Positions 11,165 to 24,500 of a stretch of 64,000 nt of DNA are shown one piece after another. The notes under the pieces were generated by a model, which was not told the origin of the DNA, ran no database searches, and was given only the letters and a program-made list of their open reading frames with translations. The number at the start of each line of letters is the position of its first letter. The stretch's first letter is position 1. The position numbers and the translations under genes are program-made. Source of the DNA: Marisa cornuarietis (taxonomy: Eukaryota > Mollusca > Gastropoda > Architaenioglossa > Ampullariidae); NCBI GenBank assembly GCA_004794655.1, contig SMMW01000039.1, positions 1 through 64,000 on the forward strand, written 5' to 3'.

Positions 11165-11400
11165 TTCGATGGTTGGTTAGTAGGTTGAGTGATTAGGAAA
11201 GTGCTTCCACCTTGAGGTGATTTCGGACTGTGGAGGAAAGCAAGAAGGGAGAGGAAACCGAAGTATCCGGAAAAAAACCCGACGTCCAGCCCTGCGATCA
11301 GGTGTCACATACAGAGAGTGTCCAGAAACGAGATTCGAACCCTGACACTCTCACTGCAGTGGTGACAATTCGATATACTACCGGACTCCCCCCATAACAG
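11165..11400 (-). repeat. SINE-like element, reverse orientation
   Basis: Contains CGAGATTCGAACCCTGACAC, whose reverse complement carries a B-box-like GGTTCGAATC, and a TGCAGTGGTGACAATTCGAT segment. The latter is the mirror of a tRNA-like head. Upstream lies conserved-looking filler (GGAAACCGAAGTATCC, GGTGTCACATACAGAGAGTG). Similar wording recurs near 33000-33060 and 56300-56390, which supports a dispersed family. Confidence 0.55.
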
Positions 11401-12660
11401 GCTGGTCGACCGGTTGCCGGACCACTGTGATTCTTGCTGCTGGATGTGCTGGTGGACTGATGTGGCTCCCTCCATCTCTTGGATTGTTTCGTCTTTGAAC
11501 AGGTCCGTTCGAATCTTTTTTAGAGGCAGGTATGATCAGAGGTCATTTCACAATTCACATGTTATTTTTCTTATTAGTATTGCTATTTTTTCTGGGCCTT
11601 GGTCAGTTTCCTGGTCTGGCACTGATTTGATATTATAGGATGAGTCAAATACTGCGTTGAATTGTCTATGTTGTGCCTTAGTTGTCATTGGATTGTAGAG
11701 TGTCTAAGGAATGGAGCCATGTAATATTTGGCATTGCCTGCCTTTTGATTTCTCTCTCTCTCTCGTCATCCTCTGTAAAAATGTTGTCCAGATACTTGAA
11801 CTCACATGTTTGTTTGAGCGGCATGCTGCTGATGTTGATGTCCAATGTGCCTGGTTTTCTACTGACTGTCATGGCATTTGTCTTTTCTTTCGTAGGACTG
11901 ACACGCCCTGTTTAGACTGTTCACATCCTCCTACAGCTTCTGTCTTCATTTATCGGCCCCTAGCCGTCGGCAAACAGTATCTCCGGGTCTGGGATTACTT
12001 TTGTAGCGATTTGCTCCATATAGACGATGAAAAGCAGAAGCGAAAGCAAATATCCCTGTCTCACTCCTGATGTTATTTCAAACCATTCTGTCAGCTCCTT
12101 GGGGTTTCTCTCTACACTTCTTCTGTTTAAGTGCAAAGTACATGATGTCGAGCAACTGTCTCTTCTTACCATAATTTTCTAGAATGTCCCAGAGCTTTGC
12201 CCTGACGACACGGCTAACTGCTAACTTCTTGTCTACGAAGAAAAGATGCAGGTCTCTCTTGCACTCGACGATCAGTTCACTAAGTTTTCTGAAAGCAAAG
12301 ATTGCCTCAGTACAGCTGCGTCCTTCCTCCATCCAAACTGTGCGTTGCTGAGGTATAGTTTCATTTGGTAACGAGTTTCTAACGAGTGTGGTGGTCCAGA
12401 ATCTTGGCTTCCATTTTCCCCACATGGCTGAGGAGCGATAGTCCTCTATGTGTGTGACAGGCAACTTGCTGCCCTTTTTCTTCCAAAGGGACAACACTAT
12501 TGCAAGCTGTCAATCATTTGAAACTCTTATTTCTTCTGAAGCTTTTCCCAAGATCTTGGTCAGACAAGTGATGGATGTTTCATCACCGGCTGGTATCGCC
12601 TCTTGCTGATTCCGTCCACCCCTCGTGCCTCGTTCTCAGGGTTGGTTCGTACCGCTGATG
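11400..12660 (-). pseudogene. Decayed RTE-type LINE reverse transcriptase
   Basis: Reading the minus strand from about 12660 down, fragments in shifting frames match non-LTR reverse transcriptase blocks. These are a KKG..HIEDYRSS start, EEGRSCTEAIFAFRKL, LHLFFVDKKLA, then SGVRQGYLLSLLLFIVYMEQ and a later SRKPGTLDINI / LKQTCEFKYLDNIFTEDDER segment. The order is correct for RT. Several frameshifts and stops, and the loss of the YADD-type catalytic motif in clean form (FADG is seen), show that it is dead. More of the same element probably extends to about 13160. Confidence 0.78.
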
Positions 12661-13689
12661 TGATCTCTGATTCAGTTATGGTAGGTTCCTACTGTTTTGG
12701 GGTATTTTTGGCTGAAGTGATGCTGGGTTTGCTGGTCTGTGACTAGAATCAGAAGCTGCTTGAAATATTCTTTCCGCTTCTCTTACAGTGGGTTCCCATG
12801 TTTGTCACTAATAACTGTTATTGTGTCATAAGACTCGTTATTCAGTCTCATTGCATTGACAAGCTTGTAAAATTCTCTGAAGGTAGTGTAAGTAATTCTT
12901 CTCCATACTCAGTCCATGACTGTTATTTTGCTCTGTGTGTCACTCTCTTGCAGGATCATCCGGTCGTCACATACTCTACGTAACATCATCCTTTCTGGAA
13001 TTTATCCATATTCGAAGCAGTCTCTTTTTTCTCGTTCTCTGCCTCTTTCACAATATCATCCACCATTCAGTCATCTTTTGAGATCCTTTTCCTTTCCTCT
13101 TACCACACATTTCTTCTTAAGATTTTTGATAAACTTGTTTTAAATATACTCCAACATTCCTCAACACGCTTTCTGTCTAAAAGTAGAACATCTACTAATT
13201 TCTTCTTAATTCTTCATTTTTTCTTGTACTTTTCCCTAACCTCCTCCCGCCGCAGTTTTCGCAGGCTATGATCTACTGCTAACACTTTTGTCTGTTTCCG
13301 TTCTGTTTGACAAATGTGTCAGACAAGAGATGGATCTGTGAACTGTGTCTAGACCAGCAATTGGTATGACTCTTGCATTTCTGATGTAAGGTGTCATTGC
13401 AAAACAAACAAACAAACAAATCGGCAGAGTAGGGAATTTTTCCCTGAGCAAGGAGTGGCTAATGGGACTCTGGTGAAACATGGACTGGCCTACTATAAGC
13501 TGCAAGTGGATCACTCAATGCTCACGGAAACAAAAAGAGAAGGGAATAGACGGATCAAGACGGGAAAAAAGGACTGGAACGGTACACGGACAACGGAAAC
13601 GAATACGAGAAAAGATGAGCACTCGGAACGGCTGCTGAGTCGGCAGAAACAAAGAGCCAGAGATATCAGAAACATAAGATCCCAGTTAT

Positions 13690-14010
13690 GGGAATTGCAG
13701 ACTGCAGAAGAGAGCCAAGGAAATGTACTTCAGCTGTGTCCTCACCTGGTCTGGAGTGGGGCATCAGCAAAGAGCAGCCCAGGTGTAACCCTTATTCTTC
13801 ATCCATCTGCAACTAAGAACCTCATGTGTGGTGAATACATGTCACAGCGAATCATCAAAATCAAAAGGAAGGAAGGTCAAAAAGATGCCAACTCATTCAA
13901 GTTTATGCACCCTGCAATGACACATACTTATAAGAAGAAAAAGAAGAATTATTTTGCAGACAAACTGAACAAGATCCATGACTCGAAGACTTTAACGGTC
14001 GGGTAAGCAG
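13690..14010 (+). pseudogene. RTE-type LINE endonuclease-domain remnant
   Basis: An open stretch on the plus strand includes VWSGASAKSSPGVTLILHPS, a YMSQRIIKIK strand and MHPAMTHTYKKKKKNYFADK. It resembles the apurinic-type endonuclease of RTE-like LINEs (GVALLLS, ERII, YAPTN, EKDEFY). Catalytic residues are mutated: the usual YAP is HPA. Orientation is opposite to the RT remnant at 11400-12660, so the two are either separate insertions or one inverted copy. Confidence 0.6.
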
Positions 14011-14689
14011 ACGAAGAATACCCAGCAATTACAATGGGAGACAGCTTGTATGGTTCTGTGCAGTCAGTGCAGAGTAACAGCGGCTTTTATTAACAACACA
14101 TTCTATCAACGTCCAGTGCAAGAGCTATATATATATATGTCATATCGACAGTTATTTAGTTGGGCACTGCGAAAATGGTTTTACTTCTTTCTTCGCGTTT
14201 TTTTTTTTTTTTTGAAGTTCTTTCCTTTGAATTACAAATTCGAATAAAATGTTGAACAATTCAATACATTTTGTTTTTTTCTTTCTCTTGTTAGTGTTCA
14301 TCATCATTATCAGCAGTAGCATCGTTGTAGTAGCAGTAATTATTATTCAAAATATTGAAAAATCCAGAACAGTGATGTATGTCCTTAGAGTGTGAACGGA
14401 GTCACGCATGGAGCAGTGAGGGTGTTTCTATATTTGGTTTTTATGCAGGGGAAAGAGGTGGGTTTATATACTCTACATGTAAACCGAACGATAAATAAGA
14501 GGGATCGCTAGTGGTGCGTTTTCTTACGGTCATGTACACCCCAAAATTATTTAAATCCTCTAATTTAATGTCTTTTGTTTTGTATAATATTCTATTAGTA
14601 AGAATTATTAGTCTGTAGAGACACACGTTCGTGATATTAGTTCTGGTACGAATTATAAGAGACAGACTGTTATGATCTCTGTGGTAAGA

Positions 14690-15290
14690 CATATCACAGT
14701 CTGTCTACCTTTGGTAGGAGATGTCCCATGCAGTCTACCTGTGGACTGTGGTCAGAGATGTTGCAGTCTGTCTGGCTATGGTAAGAGATGTCGCAGTCTG
14801 TCTGGCTATGGTAAGAGATGTCGCAGTCTGTCTTTCTACCTGTGGTAAGAGATGTCGCACTCTGTCTTTCTGCCTGTGGTAAGAGATGTTAATTGCAGTC
14901 TGCCTGTAGTAAGAGATCTCGCTGTCTGTCTACCTGTGGTAAGAGATGTCACAGTCTCTCTGCCCGTGATATGAGACGTCGCAGTCTGTCTGCCTGTGGT
15001 AAGAGATGTCGCAGACTCGCAGTCTAGCTGTGGTAAGAGATGTAGTCTGTCTGCCTGTGGTAAGAGATGTCGCAGTCTTTCTACCTGTGATAAGAAATGT
15101 TGCAGTCTGCCTGTGGTAAGAGATCTCGCTGCCTGTCTACCTGTGGTAAGAGATGCCACAGTCCGTCTACCTGTGGTAAGAGATGTCGTAGTCTTTCTGC
15201 CCGTGATAAGAGATGTCGCGGTCATTCTGCATATAGTAAGAGATGTCGCAGTCTGTCTGCCTGCGGTAAGAGATGTTGCAGTCTACACTT
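14690..15290. repeat. 30-bp minisatellite, about 20 copies
   Basis: Units built on GTAAGAGATGTCGCAGTCTG followed by TCTGCCTGTG, many with small indels. The array stops about 240 bp before the first HEATR3 ATG upstream region. The Arg/Thr/Ser-rich frames on both strands are translations of the repeat and are not taken as genes. 14011-14689 is AT-rich with a poly-T run near 14200 and no supported gene. Confidence 0.93.
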
Positions 15291-15529
15291 TCGCAAAGGG
15301 ACGCTATTGCATTTCGGGGTCGACCTCTCAAGAGTTGCTGTCCATTTTGGTCACTGTGACCATAATTAAATTAATAAACTGCAGTTGTGTAAATAATCAT
15401 AGCTTAAAACTTTTTAATTGCGTTGAATTAAAACATATGCTCGGTTTAATCAATAAAAGGTAGCTTTGAATTTTCGAAACTTAATCTAATTCAGATTAGC
15501 TTTGTGGACGTCGTATTGACGACACAAGT

Positions 15530-15574
15530 ATGGCGACGACCATAGATTACCATGTGTGTTTAGTGTCGGTGTGA
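15530..15574 (+). promoter_or_regulatory. Upstream ORF abutting the HEATR3 start codon
   Basis: ATG at 15530 encodes MATTIDYHVCLVSV and stops with TGA at 15572-15574, immediately before the ATG at 15575 (TGAATG). Whether it is in the mRNA depends on the unknown transcription start. If it is, ribosomes finishing this uORF would most easily resume at the next ATG (15590), which is the start that aligns with other HEATR3 proteins. Confidence 0.4.
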
Positions 15575-18500
15575 ATGGCATCACAAGAGATGGGCAAGAA
15601 AAAGGAAAAAAGATTTCGTGCTGTAAAAAACCAGCCTACGGGACTCCCTGAAATAAGAGACGATCATTTATCTGAGTGTTTGGATGCAAGGTCACCAGCA
15701 CTTGTAGCCGATGTCTTATCTCAGGTAACTACAGCCATGCTCTGATGCTGAGACGATCATAACGTTTGTTTGATACCAAGAAAAGCTTCTGTATCCAAAA
15801 AGTAGCATGAAAATAACATTGTGATAAGGAAATAGATGTCGAAGAGTACAACAGAATCAACGTCAGCCAACTCTGTTGGGCGATGCAAACATAAACGTGT
15901 TGTCTTTATATAGTATATAGAGCAACTTAAAGCTGACACGTCTCACACTAGTTTCTATGGCACAAGAAACAGCCGTTCTCTTGGATACCCATGTTGAAAT
16001 GATATATTTAATAATTCAGAAAGAATTTTGTCAAGTGCAGCACAGGGTGCATAAGCACCACTCATAAAGACTAAAGAGGGCTTAGAGTCTTACACCATGA
16101 CTTCCCATCAGTCAAATCAGCATTGGGTTTGCAGATCCTCAGTTGAAATTGCTAGTTTCTAAATCCCCATTTAAAACTGTTTCAAGTTTTATCCCCTTCC
16201 TGATGAAAATATTAGTGCTTTATCGATCAGTATTAGTAAAAATGTATTGAGCAGCGACATTTGTTAATATTATCATCATTTATCATTGATGTCTTATTTT
16301 TATGCATTTTTTTAATGATTGAATGGCAAAATGTCAAATTTTGTGTTAAGGTTTATTACCAAAGGACACTTAATGAGCCCTATGACCTAAACTCTTATGT
16401 TTTTAGACACCCTCGCCTCCTTTCTCTGCCTTTGATGCAAAATCATTTACATGTTCACCCCCCTACCCCCTTTCCGGGCAGATTTGCTTTACATCATTAA
16501 ACAATATCATGCATGATTTATGTACATTTCTGTGTGATGGGAAACCCTGGTTTTAGATTATTATCTGAAGGACATCCTTCAGCAAACAGAAACTTAAGAT
16601 TTCCTTAATTAAACCTAGAAAAAAATACTTATACAAATTGTGTCATTATGATCACCATACTTAAGTTTCTTTATCACTAGCAAAAAAAACTTTATCACGA
16701 AACTTTTTTATTTGACTATAGTAAGATAAGAAGCTTCTGACTTTTACCCTCAGCTGCAAAGCCCAGAAGAAGATACAAGAGAATGTGGATGTGCAACACT
16801 AGCAGCCTTGGTGGCCCAGCCTGGAGCTATCCCAATTTTAATGAAAGCCAATGTTGTTCGAATCTTGGCACCTCTTGTTCTTGATCCTGCCCCAAGTGTT
16901 AGGCATAGGGCGCTTGGTGCACTCAGGTAGACCATTTGGTTGATATTTATGGATCTTAGGTGTAAAAACATCTTCAAAATTTGGATGTGCTTGGCTAAGG
17001 CTTTATTTGTTATTTACATAATCTTTCACAAGTTTGCATAATTTGTTGTGGTTTTTAAAACTACAGTGTCTGTCTGTTCTCTAATATACTTATGTTATTA
17101 TTAATAATAATATTTATAAATCTCAAAAAAAAAGTTCCAAGCTGTTTGTGTGATTACTTGAACAAATGAATTTTACTTGTTTAAATTAATATTATAATCT
17201 GATTTATATTTGTCAGCTCTTCGTCTTCTTCTATGCGTTTTGTTCATGTTAGCAATGGTATCATCCAATTGCTGATGCGTTTGTTTCTTTGTTGTATGAT
17301 TAACTGTTGGTTTATGGTCTTAAGTGCACAACACATTTAGCTGGCCTATGCACACAGAAATGTACTTAACATATTCACTTATTATTATTATTACTACAGA
17401 AACATGACAGTTGATGGAGGTGAAGAAGTTTGCCAGGAGATGGTGATAAAAGATGTTTTAACACCATTAATTGCTCTCCTCAAACAGGTGTGTTTCACTA
17501 TTTCTTCATTTTGATATATTGTTATGGCCACTGTGCATTTTCTGTTCTTTCAAAAACTGCCTGTGGCATAAAAATGAGGTTTTAAAATTCTTGTGATGAA
17601 AAAGATGTTTGTAAAGGTCTTTTTACTATTTAGGTATCTGCAGCACATTGCCTGTGAGCATGACCATTGTCCATACTTGCCTAGTATAATAATAATATTG
17701 GGATTAATAAAGTTGGTCTATTGTCTTGTAATATGGGAAAAACATGGATATAGTGAAAAAATCTAGTTTTCTAGTTTCTTTTTTTAAAACAAGTGTTTAG
17801 GATTTTACCAAAGGTAAAAGACCTTTTTAATTGTTTGGCACACTGATTATGCATGCTTCCATCAGAAAGTTTCCTGGAATCATAGATACGTGTATAATTG
17901 TGATATCTTCCTCTATTTTTTGTTTGATTTATTTACCCCCACCCCTTGATTCCCCTCAGTTTGAACCTGGATGGCAACCAGAGAAAATCAAGCTCAAGCA
18001 TATGGACACCAAATTAAGTATCTTCACCGAGGCTATCCATGTCTTGTGGAATCTATGGTAATTTTATAAATGTGTTAAAATGGCATATAATCAAAGAATG
18101 TTTTTAACAAGATGGTGAATATTTGAGGCAAAGTTTTAATGTTAAATGTTATATGTATGAATACTTCTTTTTTGAATATTATGCCCTTTTCCTTGTTTCT
18201 CTTGTAAATGCACAGCAGCAAAATATGTGTATGAATTTCTCAGATTAGACACTAAAGTTGTAATAGTTTTATGTCAGAAGCAGAAGTACAGTCGGACCTC
18301 GCTAAGTCGAACTCAAAGGGACCCGAAAAAAAATTCGACTTAGGGAGTTTTCGAGTTAGGGAAAATGGCGTAATAGGTGCAGGTTAATCAAGGACAATGT
18401 TTTTCCGCTTAATTACTGTATTATAACCGTTTATTATACAGTATTATCGTTTTATACGGATGTATGTACTGCCATTTCCGCGGCACGTACCGCACGGGAA

Positions 18501-21500
18501 AATCCACACTGACATAAACTCTATTCAGTGCTCATCCCGATAAGAGACTGACAAAGTGTAGAAAACGTATTTTTCAAAGTAAGTTTGCGTGTGAACCACC
18601 AATTAACGGTCCACCGCCACCGCCCGAAAGGATGGTCAAGGCTTGTGGCCATAAATCTTGACCAGTGATGCGCGGCCGCCGACTTGAAGTGGCCGTGGGA
18701 AAAGTCTAGTGTCAGCCAGTTCCCCTGAATTGGTCAACTTCAAAGCAGGAACTGGTGTGAGAGTCAGTTAGTCGCAACAAACCTTTTACACAAAGATGAA
18801 AGGAAAATGGGATAAAATTCGACTAAGTTAGGTTGGAAGCCAAAAAATCTTCGAGTTAAGGAGATCTAAAATGTACATTGTTCTTATGGAATTTGGCCGG
18901 GACCTAACAATTACTTCGAGATAGGGAGGTTTTCGACTTAGGGAAGTTCGACTTAGCGAGGTCCGACTGTAGCATCATTAGGAGTCGCATTTATTATGCA
19001 TTATACATGAGGTGAATATTTATTTTATTATTTTTTATGACAATCAGTTAAATAGGTGAAACAATATGTAATTGCAGAAAGGAAATACTCTCAAGAGTAG
19101 CTGTCCATCTGTTAGTCACTAAGTGATGGCAAAACTCTTTCCAATGATACTGTGACCTGGATTAGTATGAAGAAGATTCTGTCAGATTTCTGTTCTTTAT
19201 TATTAAATAGACATATCATTTAATGGTTCGGTGAAGAGAACTCAGTTTTGTTTATTAGTTATTGGATTTATTTCTGAATTTAAGCTTGCTTACTTTTCAT
19301 GAACACTTACAGTTCATTGAGGAGTCAGCAGCCCTTAGCTACAATCTTCAGATTGTGTTTTATTTATTGATACAGGTTTATCTCTGTTGAGGTTTTCTAG
19401 AATAGTTCAAGGAAGATTATGGAATTGTGACAAACATGATCTCTGTGGAATATGTTTCAGTGAAGCAAGTGACACTGCAGTTCGTGCCTTCAATAAAGAG
19501 CAGCTGCTGCCACTACTGTTGCCATGCCTACAGCACTCAGTCTATGGCTTTTCCTTAGCAACCGCTGTTGGTGAGTCATAACAAAATATTTCTACAAGTG
19601 CAATTTCAATACATAACATTCGTTGTTGATCTGCTGCTATCTCTAAAGTTGCCTAAAGCTAAAGAAAGAGATTTTCTGTTTAACCACTTATAAAATGTAT
19701 ATAAACTGAACATTTGTTCTATTTATTAGTAAGTATAATAATGAACAGTATGATTTATACTTACTTATAAACAAAAATTGTTGGGGGTGGTAACTGCGTG
19801 CAGTCTTAATCCCTTTATCTCTCATGCATACGTGATCAGACTTTCCAACCTTATCCCCCAACACTACTTTCCCATTCATTTTTTTTCTATGCTCCATTAA
19901 ATCATAATAAAACTGTTGTTAAACGTTATGTTTGCTGGATCATTCTACCTATAGCTCAGTGCTTGTACAGCATTACTGATGACAACAAGGAATCCATTGC
20001 CTTTTGCCGAAGAGATGAGATACTGTCCAGTCTCCAGTCCTTGGCACAAAGGACAGAAGACACGAGCTCGTCAGGGCTCTTTCAGGCTGCCATTCTTGGT
20101 ATGATTTACTTGAGTCCTTTTAGATCCATGCATACATACAAGCCCTTTATCCTTTTGTCTGTCTCTAACATAGAATGTTTATATTGTGTGATTGCTGTAC
20201 CACTCCAAAAGCTATCTTCAGTAGTTTCACATTACTTGTGCAGTTGATTTTTATCTGTTATGTAAGGCTGTCTTCCTGTTTCAAAGAGCCATTTCTTGTT
20301 GCTTCTTATGTTTGTTGAAAAAAAAATTGATTTCACTAGCCAGATACAATAATCAAAGATATTGTCTTGTTTAAATGTTTGATTTTTTTTTCTCTTGCGT
20401 GCCAGGTATATTGACCAATGTCATGGGGGAGGACATTATGACAGGACCAGGTCTAGTTTCCATGGTCACAGCCATGGCACAAATTCTGGACAGTGATGTG
20501 TCCAGTCTGATCAGTGCCATGCTGAAAATGACTCAAGAGGTGGGTGTGAGTGAGTGAAAGAATGTGTGTGTGAGAGAGAGTGAGTGATTTAATTTTCCTT
20601 CTCACAACTGCAATTTTTAACTTATGTTTTAACTTTTAAGCTTTGCGTTTTCTTTTCATAGAACGGAATTCCTGAGACAAGTGAGAGTCATAAAGACAAT
20701 GTGGAAGAGGTAGGTGATAATTGTGTGAAAATACTGATGTTTGTAGCAAGCGATGTCTCTCTCTCTCTCCCCCTCCCTCTGTGTGGTGTGTTCTAATTGA
20801 TGATGTGCAGTGTTTGTTAGTCCATGTGTTTATGGACTGATCATGACAGGGGATATAGGGGAGCACTTAAGACCCTTTGCCACTATGAAGATGAACTACA
20901 ACAAAATGCACTATCTAATGGCTTGACTGAGTTAAACGTTTTAGTTTGATCATGTGTACCTTGAGTCCCCCCGGAGGATCATTACCTTGTCGCGGTCGGG
21001 GGGCTTGTGTGTATCGGTGACCCTAAGAGCTATACCGGGCAGGGCCACCCAAGCCGGGCAGGTCAAAGGGTAGATGCCAGACAAAACATGATCCCTGGTC
21101 CTCCAGGTTGGGGGTTGGGCACAGGGCTAACAACCCTGTCCCGTAAAAAGCAATACCGTTACGGAAACATGTGTACCTTAACATTTCAATTTTGAAGGCA
21201 GAAGTTTTGTAAAATATATATATATATGTGGCATAGTAAAATTATATGTATGAAAGGCATAATCCTCTATAGTTGCCATGTGTCTGCCCATTGTTTTGTA
21301 GACTACGATGTGGAGCAAGAATCAGACGGAAATCAGTAATGCCATAGATGCCCAGAAGTTATGTCTTGTCCTAGTAACCAACATGTGCTGTTCACAAGGT
21401 GAGGAAATATTATTTAGGGGATCTGTGTGTTGATGCATTTTGATTTTTACGAGAAATATATTTTATCTGTTTTCTGCATTTGAAACATTTATTTTTCAGG

Positions 21501-24500
21501 GTAAAAGGTATTAAGTGGCGTTTTGTTTGTATCATGCAAGGTCTGACAACAAGATGCAGGCTGAAGTTTAGATGTGCATACGTACAGTCTGTTCTTGATT
21601 CGGTATTAGGTAAATGTCCTATAACCACTTTAGCAAGTCGTGAGAAGAGCATGAACTATTAGAAACACACTGGTCTCATGAGCCAACTCTTTTTGTGTGT
21701 GTGAGAGAAATGCCCATGTCCTTTTCTTTGCTGCCTTTCCTTCGTTATCCGGCCCCATTTAACAAGTAATCTACAGTCGGACCTCACTAAGTCGAACTCA
21801 AAGGGACCCGAAAAAAAATCGACTTAACGGAGTTTTTGAGTTAGGGAAAATGGTGTAATAGGCGCAGGTTAATCAAGGACAATGTTTTTCCGGCTTAATT
21901 ACTGTATTATAACCGTTTATTATACAGTATTATCGTTTTATGCAGATGCATGTACTGCCATTTCCGCGGCACGTACTGCACAGGAAAAAACCACACCGAC
22001 ACGAACTCTATTCAGTATTCGTCCCGATAAGAGACTGACAAAGTGTAGAAAACGTATTTTTCACAGTAAGTTTGCGTGTGAACCACCAACGGTCCACTGG
22101 TCAAGTTACCATCGCCACCGCCTGAAAGGATGGTCAAGGCGGGTGGCCATAAATCAGAGATGCACGGCCCGCCGACTTTAAGCGGCCGTGGGAAAAAGTG
22201 TAGTGTCGGCCAGTTCCCCTGAATTGGTCAACTTCAAAGCGGGGACTGGTGTGAGAGTCAGTTAGTTGTCCACTGCACAACAGAGCACACAACGAACCTT
22301 TTACACAAAGATGAAAGGAAAATGGGATAAAAGTGTCTTTCTTGAGACAGTTTGGAACAGTTTGAGACATAGTTGCGTCTGGTTGGTGATGACTCAAAAT
22401 TCATCTAATGGAGGTTGGACGCCAACAAATCTTCGGGATAAGGAGATCTAAAATGTACATTGTTCTTATGGAATTTGGCCGGGAACTAACAATTAATTCG
22501 ATATAGGGAGGTTTTCGACTTAGGGAAGGTCGACTTAGCGAGGTCCGACTGTACATCATATAGATATCAAAACTGGGGAAGTAATCGTGCACCTTTTATA
22601 TTTGAGCTCTGACCACTTGGCTTTGGTTTTGCAGATGAAGACTGGGAGGACATGGACAGTGGTGATTCAAGATCCTCTGACGAGTTGGTCAATGATGTTG
22701 ACATGGAAGATATTGCAGGCAGTAGCTCAGTAAGTATAGCAGGTGTTTGTTTGGGCTAATTCGTTAGTGATATTTATTTTTATAAACATTTACCCACCAT
22801 GGTCTTTGTAGATTTTCTTTGCAAATTTTAACTAGTATATAGGCTAATTAATATCTCTGGTTTGACTACTCTGTATTTTTTTTTATACATGATGGTCTTA
22901 ACTTTGGAGAAAACATTTCTGTGTGATTATAACATGATGACTGAAAAAAAATTGAAGTTGCAATCCTGTTAACTTGAGTAAGATTCATAACAGAAAAGTC
23001 AGTACCAAGATTTTATTTAATTTTCAGACCCCGGTGTGTACTACAACTGAAGTTCACGCTGTACTTGCCAGCAGTAATGTCATTGGAAAGGTAATTGGTG
23101 CTCAAGTTAAATTGTATGCTTTCAGCAATGTAGATGCATGAGTTAGTTTTAGACAACATATTATACTCCGTTCTGGGGACAAACTTCGTGAATTAACCCT
23201 TTACTGGGCACACATTTTTCTATTTTTAAGTCCTAAACAGGCAAGAATTTTCAAGATTTTAGAGAAATTTAGGGGTACATCAGTAAAAACGCCATATCTA
23301 GGGTGTTAGTGCATATATTTAAATGAAATAAAATGCCAAATGATCAGAAATGAATGCACTTTTGTGTGATTACCTTTTTATTCCAGTTTTCTCATATCTT
23401 TTCCATGTATCCACAAAAATAAAGCAAACAAAATGTCAAACGAAACACTATTTACAAGTTGATTTGACACAAAGATCGGATGTGTGCACGCTACTGACGC
23501 TAATGTCACTACCGATCTCTTCCTCCGACTCATAGTCCACTTCTCTCACGTCAATGTCCGATAAATGGAAGCCTGTAAACTCCCCTTCATCAGAAGAAGA
23601 ATCCAAAATATCCATTTTTGACACTCACACAAACAAATCAAAAAAAAAGGAAAAAACGAACACACTGATGCGAAAATTTGTGGAAATGCAGTCAAATATC
23701 TAAACAATCGAATAAACCGGAAGTGAACTGCCGGAAGTCTTGCGAACGTGAGAATTTAAGCAATGGCTGTTACGGACGCTTTCGGACGTTTTGCGTGTTT
23801 AGACTATCGGCCGCTCTGCCCAGTAAAGGGTTAAAGTAAGTACAGATAGTCTTCAGACATTGTGGATCTTTGTAATAGTGTATTTGCACAATTGGGCAAT
23901 CACAGTCACACTCTTAAGAAATAATTCTCATGTTCTTTTAACAAAATACAATCATTCTCTGGGTTCCCAGAACCCCTGGGTGAGACTGTGTAGTTTAGTA
24001 ATTAGTGTGAGGTTGTGTGGTCTAGTAATTAGTGTGCTCAACTGTAAATCAGAAAGTTGCAAGTTGAAGGCTTTCTCAAGTCTGAAAAGCCACTTAAGGT
24101 TATACCTGTGCACTAATTATGACTGGACTTATGCCTTTTACCTTAATCCTGATAATCCTGAGTACTATGTTGTAATTCTAAATGTAGCATGCTGCAGGAG
24201 TATTACTCATAGTGAACATAGTTGTTTTGTGCACAGATAACTGGAACCAAATAAGATATTAGTGGTTGCCTTCCTTTCCTTTTTATTGTTTAATAAAAAT
24301 TTTATTGATGCTTGCAGTGATCAATATTAGTCAGTTTGTCGCCCACTGTCATGTTTGATGATAATAAACACATGATTTATATAATAAGTGAAAGTGCTTG
24401 AGACCAAAACAAGACATGGACAGCATATGAAGAACAGAAGGATGAACAACAATGTTGACAATTTCAAAAGAAAAACATAGAAGTTGCTAATAGGAATTGG

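Noticed and set aside
14836..15463. Ser/Arg/Cys-rich frames on both strands over the 30-bp array
   Set aside because: They are periodic translations of the minisatellite with the same 10-residue pattern and have no flanking gene structure.
21882..22592. Several 60-100-codon frames on both strands
   Set aside because: They lie wholly inside the pogo-like MITE, have no transposase motifs and do not persist in the sister copy.
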